A stretch of 64,000 nt of DNA from Candidatus Kirkpatrickella diaphorinae (GCF_025736875.1 NZ_CP107052.1:291001-355000), one strand, 5' to 3'; shown: positions 9,366 to 18,894, numbered from the stretch's first letter. Translations and numbers: made by a program. Notes: generated by a model not told the origin, from the letters alone.

Positions 9366-10169
9366 TCAGCCCGGCGCGTCGAGGGCCGCGCCTTTATTCC
9401 CTTGGGGCATGGCTGGGACAATGTTCTCCTCAGTTACGTCCACAGAGTTATCCACATGGTTATACAAGCCCCCGGATTTTTCCAGCGCCTGCCAGGAGGC
9501 ATCGATCGTGGCGATGAGGTTTCCGCGGCTGCTATCCATGGCCAAAGCGGGGCCGATGACGATTTTCAACGTGCCCGGAAATTTCGTCCAACCTTTACGG
9601 GGCCAGAAAAGACCTGAATTTGTGGCAACAGGGACGACGGGCGCATTGGCCTGCTTCGCCAGCGCCATGATGCCGGGCTGGAGTGGCACGCGTTCTCCCG
9701 GTTTGACGCGCGTGCCCTGCGGGAAGATGATCACCTGACGTCGGTCATCGAAACGATCCTGTGTATCCCGGATCAGGCAGCGAAGCGCTTTTGACCCGGC
9801 GGAGCGCTCGACCGGGATCATCCCGGATAATATCAGCATCGGGCCGACAAGCGGGATGCGTGTCAATTCCTTCTTGATGATATAGGCTGGCCTCTCAACA
9901 AGATTCATCCAGACGAACCCGTCAAAAAACGATTGATGTTGAGAGGCAATCAGGCACGGCGTGTTGGGGATGTTTTCCCGTCCGATAATGACGATTTCAA
10001 TCCCGCATATTTTGCTGAGCCCCAGAAGCGTCAGGCGGCTCCAGAGCCGGGCATAGGTCAATGCGCAATCCTGGCGCTTGAGGAGGCGGAGCGGCAATGC
10101 GCCCAGTCCCATGATAATGGTCAGTATAAAAAAATAGAGCTGGAAAAATATGCTTCGCGCGACGCGCAT
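9366..10169 (-). CDS. plsC: 1-acyl-sn-glycerol-3-phosphate acyltransferase
   Basis: Adds the second acyl chain to lysophosphatidic acid to form phosphatidic acid at the inner membrane. The acyltransferase signature HQSFFD (His 78, Asp 83) and the second block FPQGTR (149-154, with Gln where most family members have Glu) are present, as is IPVERS between them. One N-terminal hydrophobic segment (about residues 8-28) anchors the protein. Its 267 residues are normal. A related enzyme acylating another lysolipid cannot be excluded. The neighbouring ydcF-like gene upstream is on the same strand 57 bases away. Confidence 0.9.
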   Translation of the reverse strand: MRVARSIFFQLYFFILTIIMGLGALPLRLLKRQDCALTYARLWSRLTLLGLSKICGIEIVIIGRENIPNTPCLIASQHQSFFDGFVWMNLVERPAYIIKKELTRIPLVGPMLILSGMIPVERSAGSKALRCLIRDTQDRFDDRRQVIIFPQGTRVKPGERVPLQPGIMALAKQANAPVVPVATNSGLFWPRKGWTKFPGTLKIVIGPALAMDSSRGNLIATIDASWQALEKSGGLYNHVDNSVDVTEENIVPAMPQGNKGAALDAPG

Positions 10170-10226
10170 GACGTGTCCCTACCAATGTTCCCAAACGTGC
10201 GAAGGTGGCACGCTGTGTCAAGATAA

Positions 10227-10814
10227 TCAAATGTCAGGTTTCAGATTTTTCCCACGTGAAAAACGCAGTAGCGAGCCGAGCCATTTCATATATTCGACAG
10301 TCAGAAGGCGCGCTGTGTAAAGGCTGGAAGGGTGTCGCAGGGCGGGCGATTGAATGGGGTACGGGTAAAGTTCAACTTCCGGGACGGCGCGATGGATTTC
10401 CATAATGGCGCGGCGCACGTGATATCCGGCCGTGACAACCAACAGCGTATGAATTTGGTGCGCCCGCACCCAACCTGCCGTTTCAGCAGCATTGCCAATT
10501 GTTGAAATCGCGCGTCGGCCGAGCGTGATATGGTCGGACGGCAGAGGTGAGAGGGGTGAACCCTCACGCAGCCGCAATTGCGGCAGGGTCGTACGCGCAC
10601 CCACGCCGGAGATCAATAGATCCCGTCCGAACCCACGTTCGAGAAGGTCAATGGCAACCTCGACACGCTCCGCACCGCCCGTAAGTGCGACAATCCCGTC
10701 ACATCTGACGAGGTCATAGCGGCTGCGCATGGCGTCGAGGCTGAACAGAACCAGCCCCGTTAACCACGCGGCGGCCAGTAAGGCGACGCCCGGCAGAATG
10801 AGGCGGCGCATCAT
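10227..10814 (-). CDS. YdcF/DUF218-family membrane-anchored protein
   Basis: About 195 residues. After an N-terminal membrane segment (roughly residues 7-25) come the DUF218 landmarks: DGIVALTGGAERVEVAIDLL, a GRDLLISGVG strand, an ISTIGNAAE segment and VVTAGYHVRRA. Family members include ElyC/SanA/YdcF, which affect envelope integrity; the biochemical role is not settled. I start at the MMRRLILPG pair; an upstream ATG at 10898 would overlap the preceding gene by 20 bases and add 28 polar residues. It shares a transcript with the small membrane protein upstream. Confidence 0.8.
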   Translation of the reverse strand: MMRRLILPGVALLAAAWLTGLVLFSLDAMRSRYDLVRCDGIVALTGGAERVEVAIDLLERGFGRDLLISGVGARTTLPQLRLREGSPLSPLPSDHITLGRRAISTIGNAAETAGWVRAHQIHTLLVVTAGYHVRRAIMEIHRAVPEVELYPYPIQSPALRHPSSLYTARLLTVEYMKWLGSLLRFSRGKNLKPDI

Positions 10815-10878
10815 GGCACGATGTCTTGAAAGCGATGGGGGGAGGGAAATGCGCAATCTGCCATCATCCCGGGTGAGG

Positions 10879-11283
10879 TCAGATCCGCCGTCCCGCATAG
10901 ACCGCCACGGTAGAGGCGATGGCCGCGACGAGCATCATCAGAAAGCCGTCAAAGACCAGATTGGAGGCTGTCAATGTCAGGCCTGAAAATGAAAGATGGG
11001 CGGGCACGATATTGTCGAGCGAGCCCAGATTAATGTCAGACTGCGCGGACACCATCTTCGCTTTATCCGCCAATAAATTCGTTAAAGAGGGCGCGATCTT
11101 CCAAATAATACCGGCGATGAGGGCAATCGGCGCAAAAAATTCTGCAATCTGCTGGAAGAAATGCGCGGCACAGTAAAGCGCCGCGAAAAACAGGCCGCGA
11201 ATACCGATGAAACGGCGTTCCGGGCTGTAGGAAGATGCTGCCCGTGGCGCGTGTCCCATGGGGGCGCGTAAATCAGGGTCCAT
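10879..11283 (-). CDS. small membrane protein of unknown function
   Basis: A 134-residue protein with an N-terminal polar part, a hydrophobic block containing FFAALYCAAHFF and FAPIALIAGIIWKIAP, a polar middle with a DINLGSLDNIVPAHL loop, and a C-terminal membrane segment near GFLMMLVAAIASTVAVYAG. I do not recognise a family. It overlaps or abuts the YdcF-like gene, suggesting both serve the envelope, and is divergent from the histidine kinase operon that starts 170 bases away. Confidence 0.6.
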   Translation of the reverse strand: MDPDLRAPMGHAPRAASSYSPERRFIGIRGLFFAALYCAAHFFQQIAEFFAPIALIAGIIWKIAPSLTNLLADKAKMVSAQSDINLGSLDNIVPAHLSFSGLTLTASNLVFDGFLMMLVAAIASTVAVYAGRRI

Positions 11284-11452
11284 TTTGATTATCCCAACAA
11301 CATGATCGAACTTGTCCTGAAGGGCTTCCTGCCCTGCCTCTCAAATCTCTCTCAGAGGTAGCCTTGGACAATGTTAAATGCAATGATCCAAATGTGAAAC
11401 TATTTGGCCGTTACATGGATGCAGGACGCGGCAGGGAGGGGATCCGGCCCGG

Positions 11453-13324
11453 ATGACGTTGACGAATGAAAAACCGCTCATCCTTCTCGTGGAACCTCAT
11501 GACGCCGCCGCCTTGCCGCTGACCGAACTGCTTGAGGGGCAGGGCTTCACGGTGGTCCGCGCGCTGACGGGTGAGGCCGCCCTTGCCGGTTTTGAACTCT
11601 CTCGCCCCGACCTCATCGTATCCGACTACCAGTTGCCGGGCATGAATGGCGGGCAGATGGTGCGACAGATCCGTATGAACACCCAGTCGCGTTCAACGCC
11701 CATCCTCATGCTGACGGAGGATGGGGGGCTGGGCCATACGCGTGAGGGGCTCGAAAGCGGCGCTGATGCATATCTCTCCAAATCCGCCCATCCGGACCTC
11801 ATTATTCTGCGGATGCGCGCGCTTTTGCGGGACGGTTCGGACTTCTTGCAGGCGGAGACAGCGGGGTCCTTCCGGCGGGCGCGCATCGTCATCGTGACGC
11901 GCCCCCTTGAGGCAGATGAGGATGATGCGGTGGACCGGCCCGCCCGATGGGCGCGAACTGACGATGGCACGTCGCTCGGGGAACTTCTGTGGCGGGATGG
12001 GCACACTGTCACAACGGTTTCCGGGTCAAGTGAGATGATCCAGGGAGGGTGGTTCAGTGGAGATGAGGGGCCTGATCTTCTGATTCTCGATCTGACGGCG
12101 CCCCATGGCGATAGTGACAGTTTCTGCCGGAGTATCGATGCGCGGCGGCAAGATGTGGTGGAGGCTGGTGCGGCGGCTTTCCGCATTATCGGTGTGGTGG
12201 AGGCTGAGCAGTTCCGGCGTCATTCCTCGGCTTTTCTGTTCGATGCGGGCGTTGATGACCTCGTCCCGGATGACACCGCGCCAGAGGTGCTCGCATTGCG
12301 CATCAAGGTCATGGTGCAGCGTAAACTGGCGCAGGACGCGCTGCGGGAGGAGGAAATCCGCCGCCAGGTGCGGGAAGTCGCCTTCCAGACAGCGCGGAAT
12401 GAGGCGCGGGCCGTCGCGGCGAAAGCTGCCATCGCCGAGGCCCTTGCCCAGGCGAATGCCGAACTGGCGGAAGCCAATGCGCGATTGCTTGAAACGCAAT
12501 CCCAACTGGTGCAGACGGCCAAAATGGCGTCGCTGGGGGAGCTGGTGGCGGGCATCGCGCATGAAATCAACAACCCGCTGGCTTTCATTATCGCGCATGA
12601 GGAGACAATCGCGCGCGTCCTGGATGAACTCGCCAACCCACCCGAGGTGCTGACGGATAAGGTGCGGTCCGACCTTATCGGGAAATGCATCAATCGTACC
12701 GGCGCCATGCGCATGGGCCTTCAGAGGATCCAGAACCTCGTCCTGAGCCTGAGACGTTTCTCCCGCCTGGATGAAAGCGCTTTTCGACAAATTGACGTGT
12801 TCGAGGCGATTGATGGCTCCCTCGCCTTACTGTCACATAAATTTGGTGGCGACATTATCGTGGAGCGTCACCTTGCCGCCCCCCGTACCCTCATCTGCCA
12901 GTCAGCACTGGTCAATCAGGCTGTGATGAATATGGTCAGCAATGCGGCGGACGCGATCCGCGCGGAGGGGGCGCCGGTCAACCCGGCACCGGGTGCCGCG
13001 CTGGGCCGTATCGTGATTGAAACATCGCTCCAGCAATCGGAGGAAGGGGCTTTTTACGTCATCAGCGTCGCAGATGATGGGCCCGGCGTGCCTGCCGCCA
13101 TTAAAGGCCGGGTATTTGAGCCATTTTTTACCACGAAGCCCGTGGGAGAGGGGACGGGGCTGGGCCTCGCCATTGCTTATGGCGTCATCGATGCGCACGG
13201 CGGCAATATTGAGGTCAGTGAAGCGCGTCTCAAAGGGGGGCGCGGGGATGGCGCGCGCTTCACAATGACAATACCGGTCAAATGGACGCCATCCGGACTC
13301 GAAACAATAGGAAAAACAGAATGA
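11453..13324 (+). CDS. hybrid histidine kinase with two N-terminal receiver domains
   Basis: A soluble 623-residue signalling kinase with no membrane segment. Order: receiver 1 (about 8-126, phospho-acceptor Asp 58 in LIVSDYQLPGM); a second receiver-like domain (about 143-290, Asp 213 in LLILDLTAP) with an extended loop; a coiled coil (295-355) rich in Ala and Glu; HisKA with His 370 in ELVAGIAHEINNPL; and HATPase_c with N-box NMVSNAADAI, DDGPGVP and GEGTGLGLA. It probably takes phosphate through its receivers or has its kinase activity gated by them. Its stop overlaps the next kinase gene by 4 bases, so the two are translated together. No DNA-binding output domain is present in either. Confidence 0.88.
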   Translation: MTLTNEKPLILLVEPHDAAALPLTELLEGQGFTVVRALTGEAALAGFELSRPDLIVSDYQLPGMNGGQMVRQIRMNTQSRSTPILMLTEDGGLGHTREGLESGADAYLSKSAHPDLIILRMRALLRDGSDFLQAETAGSFRRARIVIVTRPLEADEDDAVDRPARWARTDDGTSLGELLWRDGHTVTTVSGSSEMIQGGWFSGDEGPDLLILDLTAPHGDSDSFCRSIDARRQDVVEAGAAAFRIIGVVEAEQFRRHSSAFLFDAGVDDLVPDDTAPEVLALRIKVMVQRKLAQDALREEEIRRQVREVAFQTARNEARAVAAKAAIAEALAQANAELAEANARLLETQSQLVQTAKMASLGELVAGIAHEINNPLAFIIAHEETIARVLDELANPPEVLTDKVRSDLIGKCINRTGAMRMGLQRIQNLVLSLRRFSRLDESAFRQIDVFEAIDGSLALLSHKFGGDIIVERHLAAPRTLICQSALVNQAVMNMVSNAADAIRAEGAPVNPAPGAALGRIVIETSLQQSEEGAFYVISVADDGPGVPAAIKGRVFEPFFTTKPVGEGTGLGLAIAYGVIDAHGGNIEVSEARLKGGRGDGARFTMTIPVKWTPSGLETIGKTE

Positions 13325-15270
13325 TCCATCCGACCGCGTCGCCCCATAAAACACCGCGCAGCCTCATCCTGATCGTCGATGATGAGCCGGAAATACTCGT
13401 CGCTTTGAGTGACCTGCTCGAAGGTGAATTTGATATCATCTCCACCACCAGCCCCCATGATGCCCTTACCCTTGTCAGAGACCATCCCGAGATCGCGGTT
13501 ATCATCTCAGATCAGCGTATGCCGGGCATGACGGGGGATGTTTTTCTGTCTCAGGTGCAGGATAAGACGGATGCGAAAAGCATCCTCCTCACCGGTTATG
13601 CGGATCTCTCCGTGGTGATCACCGCACTTAATCAAGGCCGGATACAGTTCTACGTGCACAAACCGTGGGATTCGGACGGGTTGAAAGCCATGGTGCGGGA
13701 AAGCGCGTCGCGTTTTCACACTGAAAAAGCCCTCTTCAAAGAGAGATTTCTCCTTCAAAGCACTTTAAGTGCCGCCGCGTTCGATATCGTGTTTTCCGAC
13801 GCGGAAGGCCGCGTTATCCGGCATAATAAAAATCGTGATTTTGAGAGCGATGCTGCCGATCAGCCTGACAGCGATCGGGAAGTGCTGGAGGAAACGCTTT
13901 ACCCGGCGGAGGAGCGTGACGCCATCATTGCTCTGAGAAGTGAGGTGGTGATTAGGGGAAAGCTCGAACAATGTGTCCCCGTCACGCGCGATGGCGTCAC
14001 GAACTGGCTGGAGCGGACACGTATCGTCCTGCCCTGGCCGCGCCAGGCTGATGGCGTGCTTCTCCCTCCCGCGCAGCGTTGGCAGGCCAGTTTTGAGAGG
14101 GATGTGACAGAGCGCCGCGGGCTGGAGCAGAGGATGCGCCAGGATGATAAAATGCGCGCTTTGGGCACATTATCGGGCGGCATCGCGCATGACTTCAATA
14201 ATCTGCTGACCGCCATTCTCGGTTCACTCGATCTTTTGCATGACATGCTTCCATCGGAGGGGGAGGGTGACGCGTCAGTCCCGCAAAAGCTTGTCGAAAA
14301 CGCTATAGATTCCGCCCGCAAAGGCGCGACCCTGACGCGCAGCCTGCTGGAATTCGGCCGACCGAAGTCACCGGCCCTGCAAGCCGTTAATGTCGTCAGG
14401 TTGATCCGGAATTTGAGGGAGTTGCTGTCCCAAAGCCTCAATCGCGCAAGCGATGCTGCCGGGGAAACCGGGAAATGCGCATTGGATCTCTCACATGTGG
14501 CGGTGCGCGCGGATGATCTTTGTGTTCAAAGCGACCCGGAACAACTCGAGATGGCGTTGCTCAATCTCTGCATCAATGCGCGGGACGCGATGCAGAATGG
14601 CGGCACCGTGGCGATCCGCGTTGAGGAGGACATCTCGTCCCCGACCGCAGATTTTGTCGTGATTTCGGTTTGTGATGAGGGGCACGGCATGACGCCCGAA
14701 ATTGCTGCCCGTATTTTTGACCCGTTTTTCACCACAAAGAAAATCGGTCAGGGCACCGGCCTCGGATTATCGACGATTTACCGCTTCGTCAAAAGATGCG
14801 GCGGAGATATCAAAGTCAAAAGCGCGCCCGGGCAGGGGACATGCATTTCCCTGCTTCTGCCAAAAGTCCCGGCCCAGGGGGCTGAGCTTGCGTCTGACAT
14901 GACGGCCATTCCTGGCGAGACGCGGCAACTGAAAATATTGCTGATTGATGATGAAGCGCCTGTACGGCTGGTGACAGAGCAGTTTCTGCGGCGCAGTGGT
15001 CACGAAGTTGTCAGCGTGGCGGATGGAGAAGCCGGGCTCGCCTGCCTTCTGGCCGGGCAGAGGTTCGACCTTGCGATACTGGACCTGATGATGCCCCGCA
15101 TGAGTGGGCAGGAATGTGGAAATCGCCTTGCGGAGAAACAGCCGGATCTTAAACGCCTTTATATCAGCGGCTATGCTGATGCGGCCCACCGACCGCCACA
15201 TCACCAGGTGCTTGAGAAACCTTTTACGCGGGCGATGCTGGATGAAGCGATTGCGTCAATCATCAATTAG
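13321..15270 (+). CDS. hybrid histidine kinase, REC-PAS-like-HisKA-HATPase-REC
   Basis: The start ATG overlaps the stop of the preceding kinase (ATGA), fixing 13321. The 649-residue soluble protein has a receiver (12-130, Asp 64 in IISDQRMPGM, the RpfG/HupR-like type with HKPW), a PAS-like linker (about 145-265), HisKA with His 290 in LSGGIAHDFNNLL, HATPase_c with NLCINARDAM, CDEGHGM and GQGTGLGLS, and a C-terminal receiver with IDDE and LAILDLMMPRMSG. The DFNNLL H-box is of the large hybrid-kinase class. Together with the upstream gene it could form a four-receiver relay whose final output lies elsewhere. It ends 40-odd bases before hslV. Confidence 0.88.
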   Translation: MIHPTASPHKTPRSLILIVDDEPEILVALSDLLEGEFDIISTTSPHDALTLVRDHPEIAVIISDQRMPGMTGDVFLSQVQDKTDAKSILLTGYADLSVVITALNQGRIQFYVHKPWDSDGLKAMVRESASRFHTEKALFKERFLLQSTLSAAAFDIVFSDAEGRVIRHNKNRDFESDAADQPDSDREVLEETLYPAEERDAIIALRSEVVIRGKLEQCVPVTRDGVTNWLERTRIVLPWPRQADGVLLPPAQRWQASFERDVTERRGLEQRMRQDDKMRALGTLSGGIAHDFNNLLTAILGSLDLLHDMLPSEGEGDASVPQKLVENAIDSARKGATLTRSLLEFGRPKSPALQAVNVVRLIRNLRELLSQSLNRASDAAGETGKCALDLSHVAVRADDLCVQSDPEQLEMALLNLCINARDAMQNGGTVAIRVEEDISSPTADFVVISVCDEGHGMTPEIAARIFDPFFTTKKIGQGTGLGLSTIYRFVKRCGGDIKVKSAPGQGTCISLLLPKVPAQGAELASDMTAIPGETRQLKILLIDDEAPVRLVTEQFLRRSGHEVVSVADGEAGLACLLAGQRFDLAILDLMMPRMSGQECGNRLAEKQPDLKRLYISGYADAAHRPPHHQVLEKPFTRAMLDEAIASIIN

Positions 15271-15282
15271 CCTGCCCGCCAT

Positions 15283-15313
15283 CTTGCTTTGCGACAAGTT
15301 TTAACTATCTGGA
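15283..15313 (+). promoter_or_regulatory. possible heat-shock (sigma-32 type) promoter of hslVU
   Basis: CTTG at 15283-15286, a 17-base spacer and ACTATCTGGA at 15304-15313 resemble the alphaproteobacterial RpoH consensus CTTG-N17-CYTATNTNNG. The start of transcription would fall near the ATG at 15319, giving an almost leaderless hslV message, in keeping with the absence of a ribosome site. This is a match by eye only. Confidence 0.35.
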
Positions 15314-15882
15314 TGAACATGAAAAACACGCATCATAATCCCGACTATGTCGGATGGCACGGCACCACGATCCTCTGCGTGCGACGCGGGGACAAAGTTA
15401 CGATGGCCGGTGATGGCCAGGTGACGTTGGGCCAGACGATCATCAAGGGCAATGCCCGCAAGGTGCGACGGATTGGCGCAGATAAAAACATCCTCGCGGG
15501 GTTTGCGGGGGCGACGGCTGACGCCTTCACCCTTCTGGAGCGCCTGGAAGCCAAGCTCGCGCGCTACCCGAATGACCTGGAAACAGCGTGCGTTGAACTC
15601 GCCAAGGATTGGCGCACGGACCGCTATCTGCGCCGGTTGGAGGCGATGATGGCGGTCGCAGATAAGGATCATTCCTACACTTTGACGGGTAATGGTGATG
15701 TGCTGGAGCCCGCGGATGGCATCATCGCGATCGGGTCAGGCGGCAATTACGCCCTTTCCGCAGCGCGCGCCCTCATTGAAATTGAGGGTCTGTCGTCGGA
15801 GGATATTGCCCGGCGCGCGATGAAGATCGCCGGAGACATCTGCGTCTACACAAATCACTCTGTCACGGTTGAAACGCTTTAA
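15313..15882 (+). CDS. hslV: ATP-dependent protease subunit HslV (ClpQ)
   Basis: Peptidase ring of the HslUV protease, a cytosolic heat-shock degradation machine. It belongs to the threonine peptidase T1 family: a short propeptide ends at HG, and the catalytic Thr is the first of [37 protein letters not shown] and [12 protein letters not shown] are family hallmarks. ATG codons occur at 15313 and 15319; neither has a ribosome site, and a TTG at 15289 would lengthen the propeptide. I give 15313, but 15319 fits the proposed promoter better. hslU follows after 14 bases. Confidence 0.93.
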   Translation: MNMKNTHHNPDYVGWHGTTILCVRRGDKVTMAGDGQVTLGQTIIKGNARKVRRIGADKNILAGFAGATADAFTLLERLEAKLARYPNDLETACVELAKDWRTDRYLRRLEAMMAVADKDHSYTLTGNGDVLEPADGIIAIGSGGNYALSAARALIEIEGLSSEDIARRAMKIAGDICVYTNHSVTVETL

Positions 15883-15896
15883 ATCAGGTATCAGGA

Positions 15897-17210
15897 ATGG
15901 AAACGCCTCAATTCTCCCCACGGGAAATCGTGTCGGAACTCGATCGCTATATTGTCGGGCAGAATGATGCCAAGCGCGCCGTGGCCATCGCCCTCCGAAA
16001 TCGTTGGCGGCGGGCGCAACTGCCCGATGCTTTGCGTGAGGAAGTCGTCCCGAAAAACATCCTCATGATCGGGCCCACAGGTTGCGGCAAGACCGAGATC
16101 GCCCGGCGGCTGGCGCGGCTGGCGCAATCACCTTTCATCAAGGTTGAAGCCACAAAATTCACCGAGGTCGGCTATGTCGGGCGCGATGTTGAGTCGATCA
16201 TCCGCGACCTGATTGAGGTGTCTCTGAATATGCTGCGCGACATGCGTCGCAAGGATGTTCAGGTCAAGGCCGAAGCCGCGGCGGAACAACGCCTCGTCGA
16301 CGCCCTGGTTGGAGAGCAGGCCTCAGCGGACACGAAAACCAAATTCCGCCAGCGTCTCCGGAATGGGGAGCTGGAGGATAAGGAGGTTGAGGTTGACGTT
16401 CAGCCGGATGGCGGTCGCGATGGCGGGGAGATGCCGGGCCTGACGCCCGGCGCGGTGATCAATATTTCCGACATGATGAAAAACATCATGAATCGCGCAC
16501 CTCAGAAGCGCCGCCTGACGATTTCCGCCGCGCGTATTCTGTTGGTTCGGGATGAGTCGGACAAGCTTCTGGATGATGACAGTCTCGCGCAGGAAGCGGT
16601 GCGCCATACGCAGGACCATGGCATCGTCTTTCTCGACGAGATCGATAAAGTCTGTGCCCGGTCGGCTGAGGGTGGGGCGCGCGGTGCTGATATTTCACGC
16701 GAGGGCGTGCAGCGTGACCTTCTGCCGCTGATTGAAGGCACCACCGTGTCCACTAAATATGGTCCGATCAAGACGGATCATATCCTGTTTATCGCGTCCG
16801 GCGCTTTCCATCTGGCTAAACCATCCGACCTGCTGCCCGAGCTTCAGGGCCGCCTGCCCATTCGCGTTGAGCTGGCGACGCTGACACGGGATGATCTGCG
16901 TCGCATTTTGAGTGAGCCGGAGCATTCCCTCATCAAACAATATATCGCGCTCATGAAAACGGAGGGTGTGACGCTTTCATTCACGGAGGACGCGATTGAC
17001 GCCCTGGCCGAAACGGCAGCGAACATCAATAATCGCGTGGAAAATATCGGCGCGCGGCGCCTGGCGACCGTTATGGAGCGTCTGTTGGAGGAGGTCTCCT
17101 TCGCGGCGTCCGACAGGAAGGATGAGGTGATCGAGATCACGGCAAAAGAGGTGCATGATCGCGTCGATTCGCTGGCTAGGCGGGACGATCTCAGCCGGTT
17201 CATCCTCTGA
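15897..17210 (+). CDS. hslU: HslU (ClpY) unfoldase ATPase
   Basis: AAA+ partner of HslV that unfolds substrates and feeds them into the protease. The N-terminus [16 protein letters not shown] is diagnostic. Walker A is GPTGCGKT (59-66, with Cys where most have Val), Walker B is IVFLDEIDK, and the C-terminus DLSRFIL docks into HslV. The intermediate I-domain is present between the Walker motifs. At 437 residues the length is typical. Its TGA shares one base with the ATG of sufE, so hslV-hslU-sufE form one operon. Confidence 0.96.
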   Translation: METPQFSPREIVSELDRYIVGQNDAKRAVAIALRNRWRRAQLPDALREEVVPKNILMIGPTGCGKTEIARRLARLAQSPFIKVEATKFTEVGYVGRDVESIIRDLIEVSLNMLRDMRRKDVQVKAEAAAEQRLVDALVGEQASADTKTKFRQRLRNGELEDKEVEVDVQPDGGRDGGEMPGLTPGAVINISDMMKNIMNRAPQKRRLTISAARILLVRDESDKLLDDDSLAQEAVRHTQDHGIVFLDEIDKVCARSAEGGARGADISREGVQRDLLPLIEGTTVSTKYGPIKTDHILFIASGAFHLAKPSDLLPELQGRLPIRVELATLTRDDLRRILSEPEHSLIKQYIALMKTEGVTLSFTEDAIDALAETAANINNRVENIGARRLATVMERLLEEVSFAASDRKDEVIEITAKEVHDRVDSLARRDDLSRFIL

Positions 17211-17647
17211 TGGCGGCACCTTTCGTCTCACCTCCGGAGGAAACGGCGGCCGCCGCCATTGCGGCCATCGCGGACGAGCTTGCGCTCTTCGATGACTGGA
17301 CGGATCGCTATCAATATATCATTGAGATGGGACGGCAATTGCCGGCTTTTCCGGAAGCCTGGCAGAATGACGCCCATCGTGTGCCAGGCTGTCAAAGCCA
17401 GGTGTGGCTGGAGGCGCAGCATAAAGGCGGTAAGATCTGGTTTGCAGGTGATTCGGATGCGGCCATTGTAAGTGGCCTCGTCGGCCTGTTGCTGCGCGTC
17501 TATTCAGGGCGCAGCGCGGCGGAAATCAGCGAGACGCCGCCGGACTTCCTGCACCGTCTGGGGCTTGTCAAAGCCCTCTCCGCCAATCGTGGTAACGGGG
17601 TGGAGGCAATGGCGCGGGCCATCCGGCGCGTTGCCGCAGCCGAATAG
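17210..17647 (+). CDS. sufE: SufE-family cysteine desulfuration protein
   Basis: Accepts sulfur from the cysteine desulfurase SufS during Fe-S cluster assembly. The 145-residue protein has the SufE pattern: a helical N-terminus ending YQYIIEMGRQL, the persulfide Cys 61 in VPGCQSQVW, and the DFLHRLGL segment in the C-terminal half. The ATG overlaps the hslU stop by one base. No sufS or other suf genes are near; placement behind hslUV may be a simple operon accident or reflect stress co-expression. Confidence 0.92.
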   Translation: MAAPFVSPPEETAAAAIAAIADELALFDDWTDRYQYIIEMGRQLPAFPEAWQNDAHRVPGCQSQVWLEAQHKGGKIWFAGDSDAAIVSGLVGLLLRVYSGRSAAEISETPPDFLHRLGLVKALSANRGNGVEAMARAIRRVAAAE

Positions 17648-17658
17648 CCCGAAGCATC

Positions 17659-17973
17659 TCAGTGCGCCATGGCCGGTTGCGGCACATCCGGCATGACGGG
17701 GGACGTCGCTTTATCGAGAGACGGGGTGGTCGTCATCGTGCCTTCTGTCGTGCAGGCGGTGAAGCGTCCTTTATCATCACGGCATTTTGTCGGGTGCGGC
17801 GTGGTGCATTTGACGAAACGGCCGGTTTTTTCATCGCGGCAACGGACCGGCTTTTTCTTGACACATTTAACGTAGCGGCCTGTATCGGCGTCGCGGCACG
17901 TTTTGGCCTGCACGGCCATTGGCGCAACCAGCAGGCTCAGGGCGAGTGAGGAGGCGAAAAGTCTTTTCAACAT
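17659..17973 (-). CDS. small secreted protein with three Cys-pair repeats
   Basis: Starting at MLKRLFASS, this 104-residue protein has a clear signal peptide (hydrophobic to VQAKT) followed by three tandem units of roughly 18 residues with the form CRD-x-x-TGR-x-x-x-[25 protein letters not shown] and [11 protein letters not shown]. The six Cys are evenly paired and could form three short disulfide loops in the periplasm. The units are Lys/Arg rich; the tail is Thr, Pro and Met rich. I know no function. The longer open frame to 18204 is unlikely because the signal peptide would be internal. It is convergent with sufE, 11 bases away. Confidence 0.7.
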   Translation of the reverse strand: MLKRLFASSLALSLLVAPMAVQAKTCRDADTGRYVKCVKKKPVRCRDEKTGRFVKCTTPHPTKCRDDKGRFTACTTEGTMTTTPSLDKATSPVMPDVPQPAMAH

Positions 17974-18307
17974 CGGGATTTCCTTCACGCGGGAATGCGG
18001 GGCTTTGATGTCATGGATTGACGAACATCTAAGCGGCTCAACGTCAGCAAGGTTGCATGCCGGTCCATTTGCATGGCGCCAAAGATGTGAAGCGTGCATC
18101 CGGTGCGTATCGGGTCGCGCGGCCTGCGCGCCCGGGCGCGGCATTGCGCTGGTGAGACGAGTCAAAAAAGGTTGTTTCGGAGGGCGAATTCGGCTAGGTG
18201 ACACTCCTCACCTGCGCGTCCGTGGCCAGATAAGTGGCATGCCCGGCCGCAGAACGCTGCCGCCCGAAAGGGTTTTGTGCAGCCTGGACAAGTTTAAGGA
18301 GACTGAA
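17974..18307. other. divergent intergenic region before rpmI
   Basis: Holds the upstream regions of the Cys-repeat gene (minus) and rpmI-rplT (plus). A short hairpin AGGTGA/TCACCT lies at about 18195-18212 in the probable rpmI leader, and an AAGGAG ribosome site precedes rpmI. infC, often upstream of rpmI in other bacteria, is not here. I see no convincing gene. Confidence 0.5.
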
Positions 18308-18511
18308 ATGCCCAAAATGAAGACGAAGTCGTCGGTGAAAAAACGCTTCAAGATTACCGCGACGGGTAAAGTGATGTGCGGCCCCGGCAATAAGCGCCAC
18401 GGCCTGATCAACCGCCCTCAGAAAATGAAGCGCACCAACCGTGGTCCGCAGACCATGACGGATATGGACGCGAAGACAATCAAGCAATGGGCCCCCTACG
18501 GGCTTTCGTGA
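18308..18511 (+). CDS. rpmI: 50S ribosomal protein L35
   Basis: A 67-residue very basic protein with the L35 hallmarks [21 protein letters not shown] and the central KRHGLINRP segment. The start ATG follows an AAGGAG site (TTTAAGGAGACTGAA). It is co-transcribed with rplT, 11 bases downstream, as in most bacteria. The longer open frame beginning upstream is not coding in this reading. Confidence 0.96.
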   Translation: MPKMKTKSSVKKRFKITATGKVMCGPGNKRHGLINRPQKMKRTNRGPQTMTDMDAKTIKQWAPYGLS

Positions 18512-18522
18512 GGAGATAGATC

Positions 18523-18894
18523 ATGGCACGTGTCAAACGGGGCGTGACGACTCACGCGCGTCACAAAAAAGTTCTGGAGCTGTCCAAAGGTTATCGCGGG
18601 CGCTCATCGACAAATTACCGCATCGCGCTGGAGCGGCTCGAAAAGGCATTGCGTTATGCCTATCGTGACCGCCGCAATAAAAAGCGTGATTTTCGCGGTC
18701 TCTGGATTCAGCGTATCAATGCCGCCGTGCGTGAGCATGGGCTGACTTACAGCAAATTTATCAATGGCCTGTCCTTGGCGGGGATTGAGATTGACCGTAA
18801 GGTTCTTGCCGCGATTGCCTTTGACGATGCGGCGACATTTGCGGAAATCGTTAAAAAGGCCCAGCAGGCGCTTGAGCAGCCCGCCAAGGCCTGA
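18523..18894 (+). CDS. rplT: 50S ribosomal protein L20
   Basis: A 123-residue basic protein, [19 protein letters not shown] at the N-terminus, with [25 protein letters not shown] and the C-terminal [14 protein letters not shown]-type segment, all diagnostic of L20. It is needed early in large-subunit assembly and in other bacteria represses its own operon by binding the mRNA leader. A GAGGAG-type site precedes it and a strong terminator follows. Confidence 0.97.
   Translation: MARVKRGVTTHARHKKVLELSKGYRGRSSTNYRIALERLEKALRYAYRDRRNKKRDFRGLWIQRINAAVREHGLTYSKFINGLSLAGIEIDRKVLAAIAFDDAATFAEIVKKAQQALEQPAKA

Noticed and set aside
9179..9458. Near-match and one perfect TTATCCACA DnaA-type box around the plsC end, suggesting an origin
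   Set aside because: Only one perfect box (inside plsC) and one with a mismatch are visible, with no cluster or typical origin gene neighbours.
9220..9738. Long plus-strand open frame antisense to plsC
   Set aside because: The minus-strand plsC has full acyltransferase motifs; the other strand has none and is a shadow in GC-rich DNA.
17974..18204. N-terminal extension of the Cys-repeat protein
   Set aside because: It would place the signal peptide in the middle of the protein.
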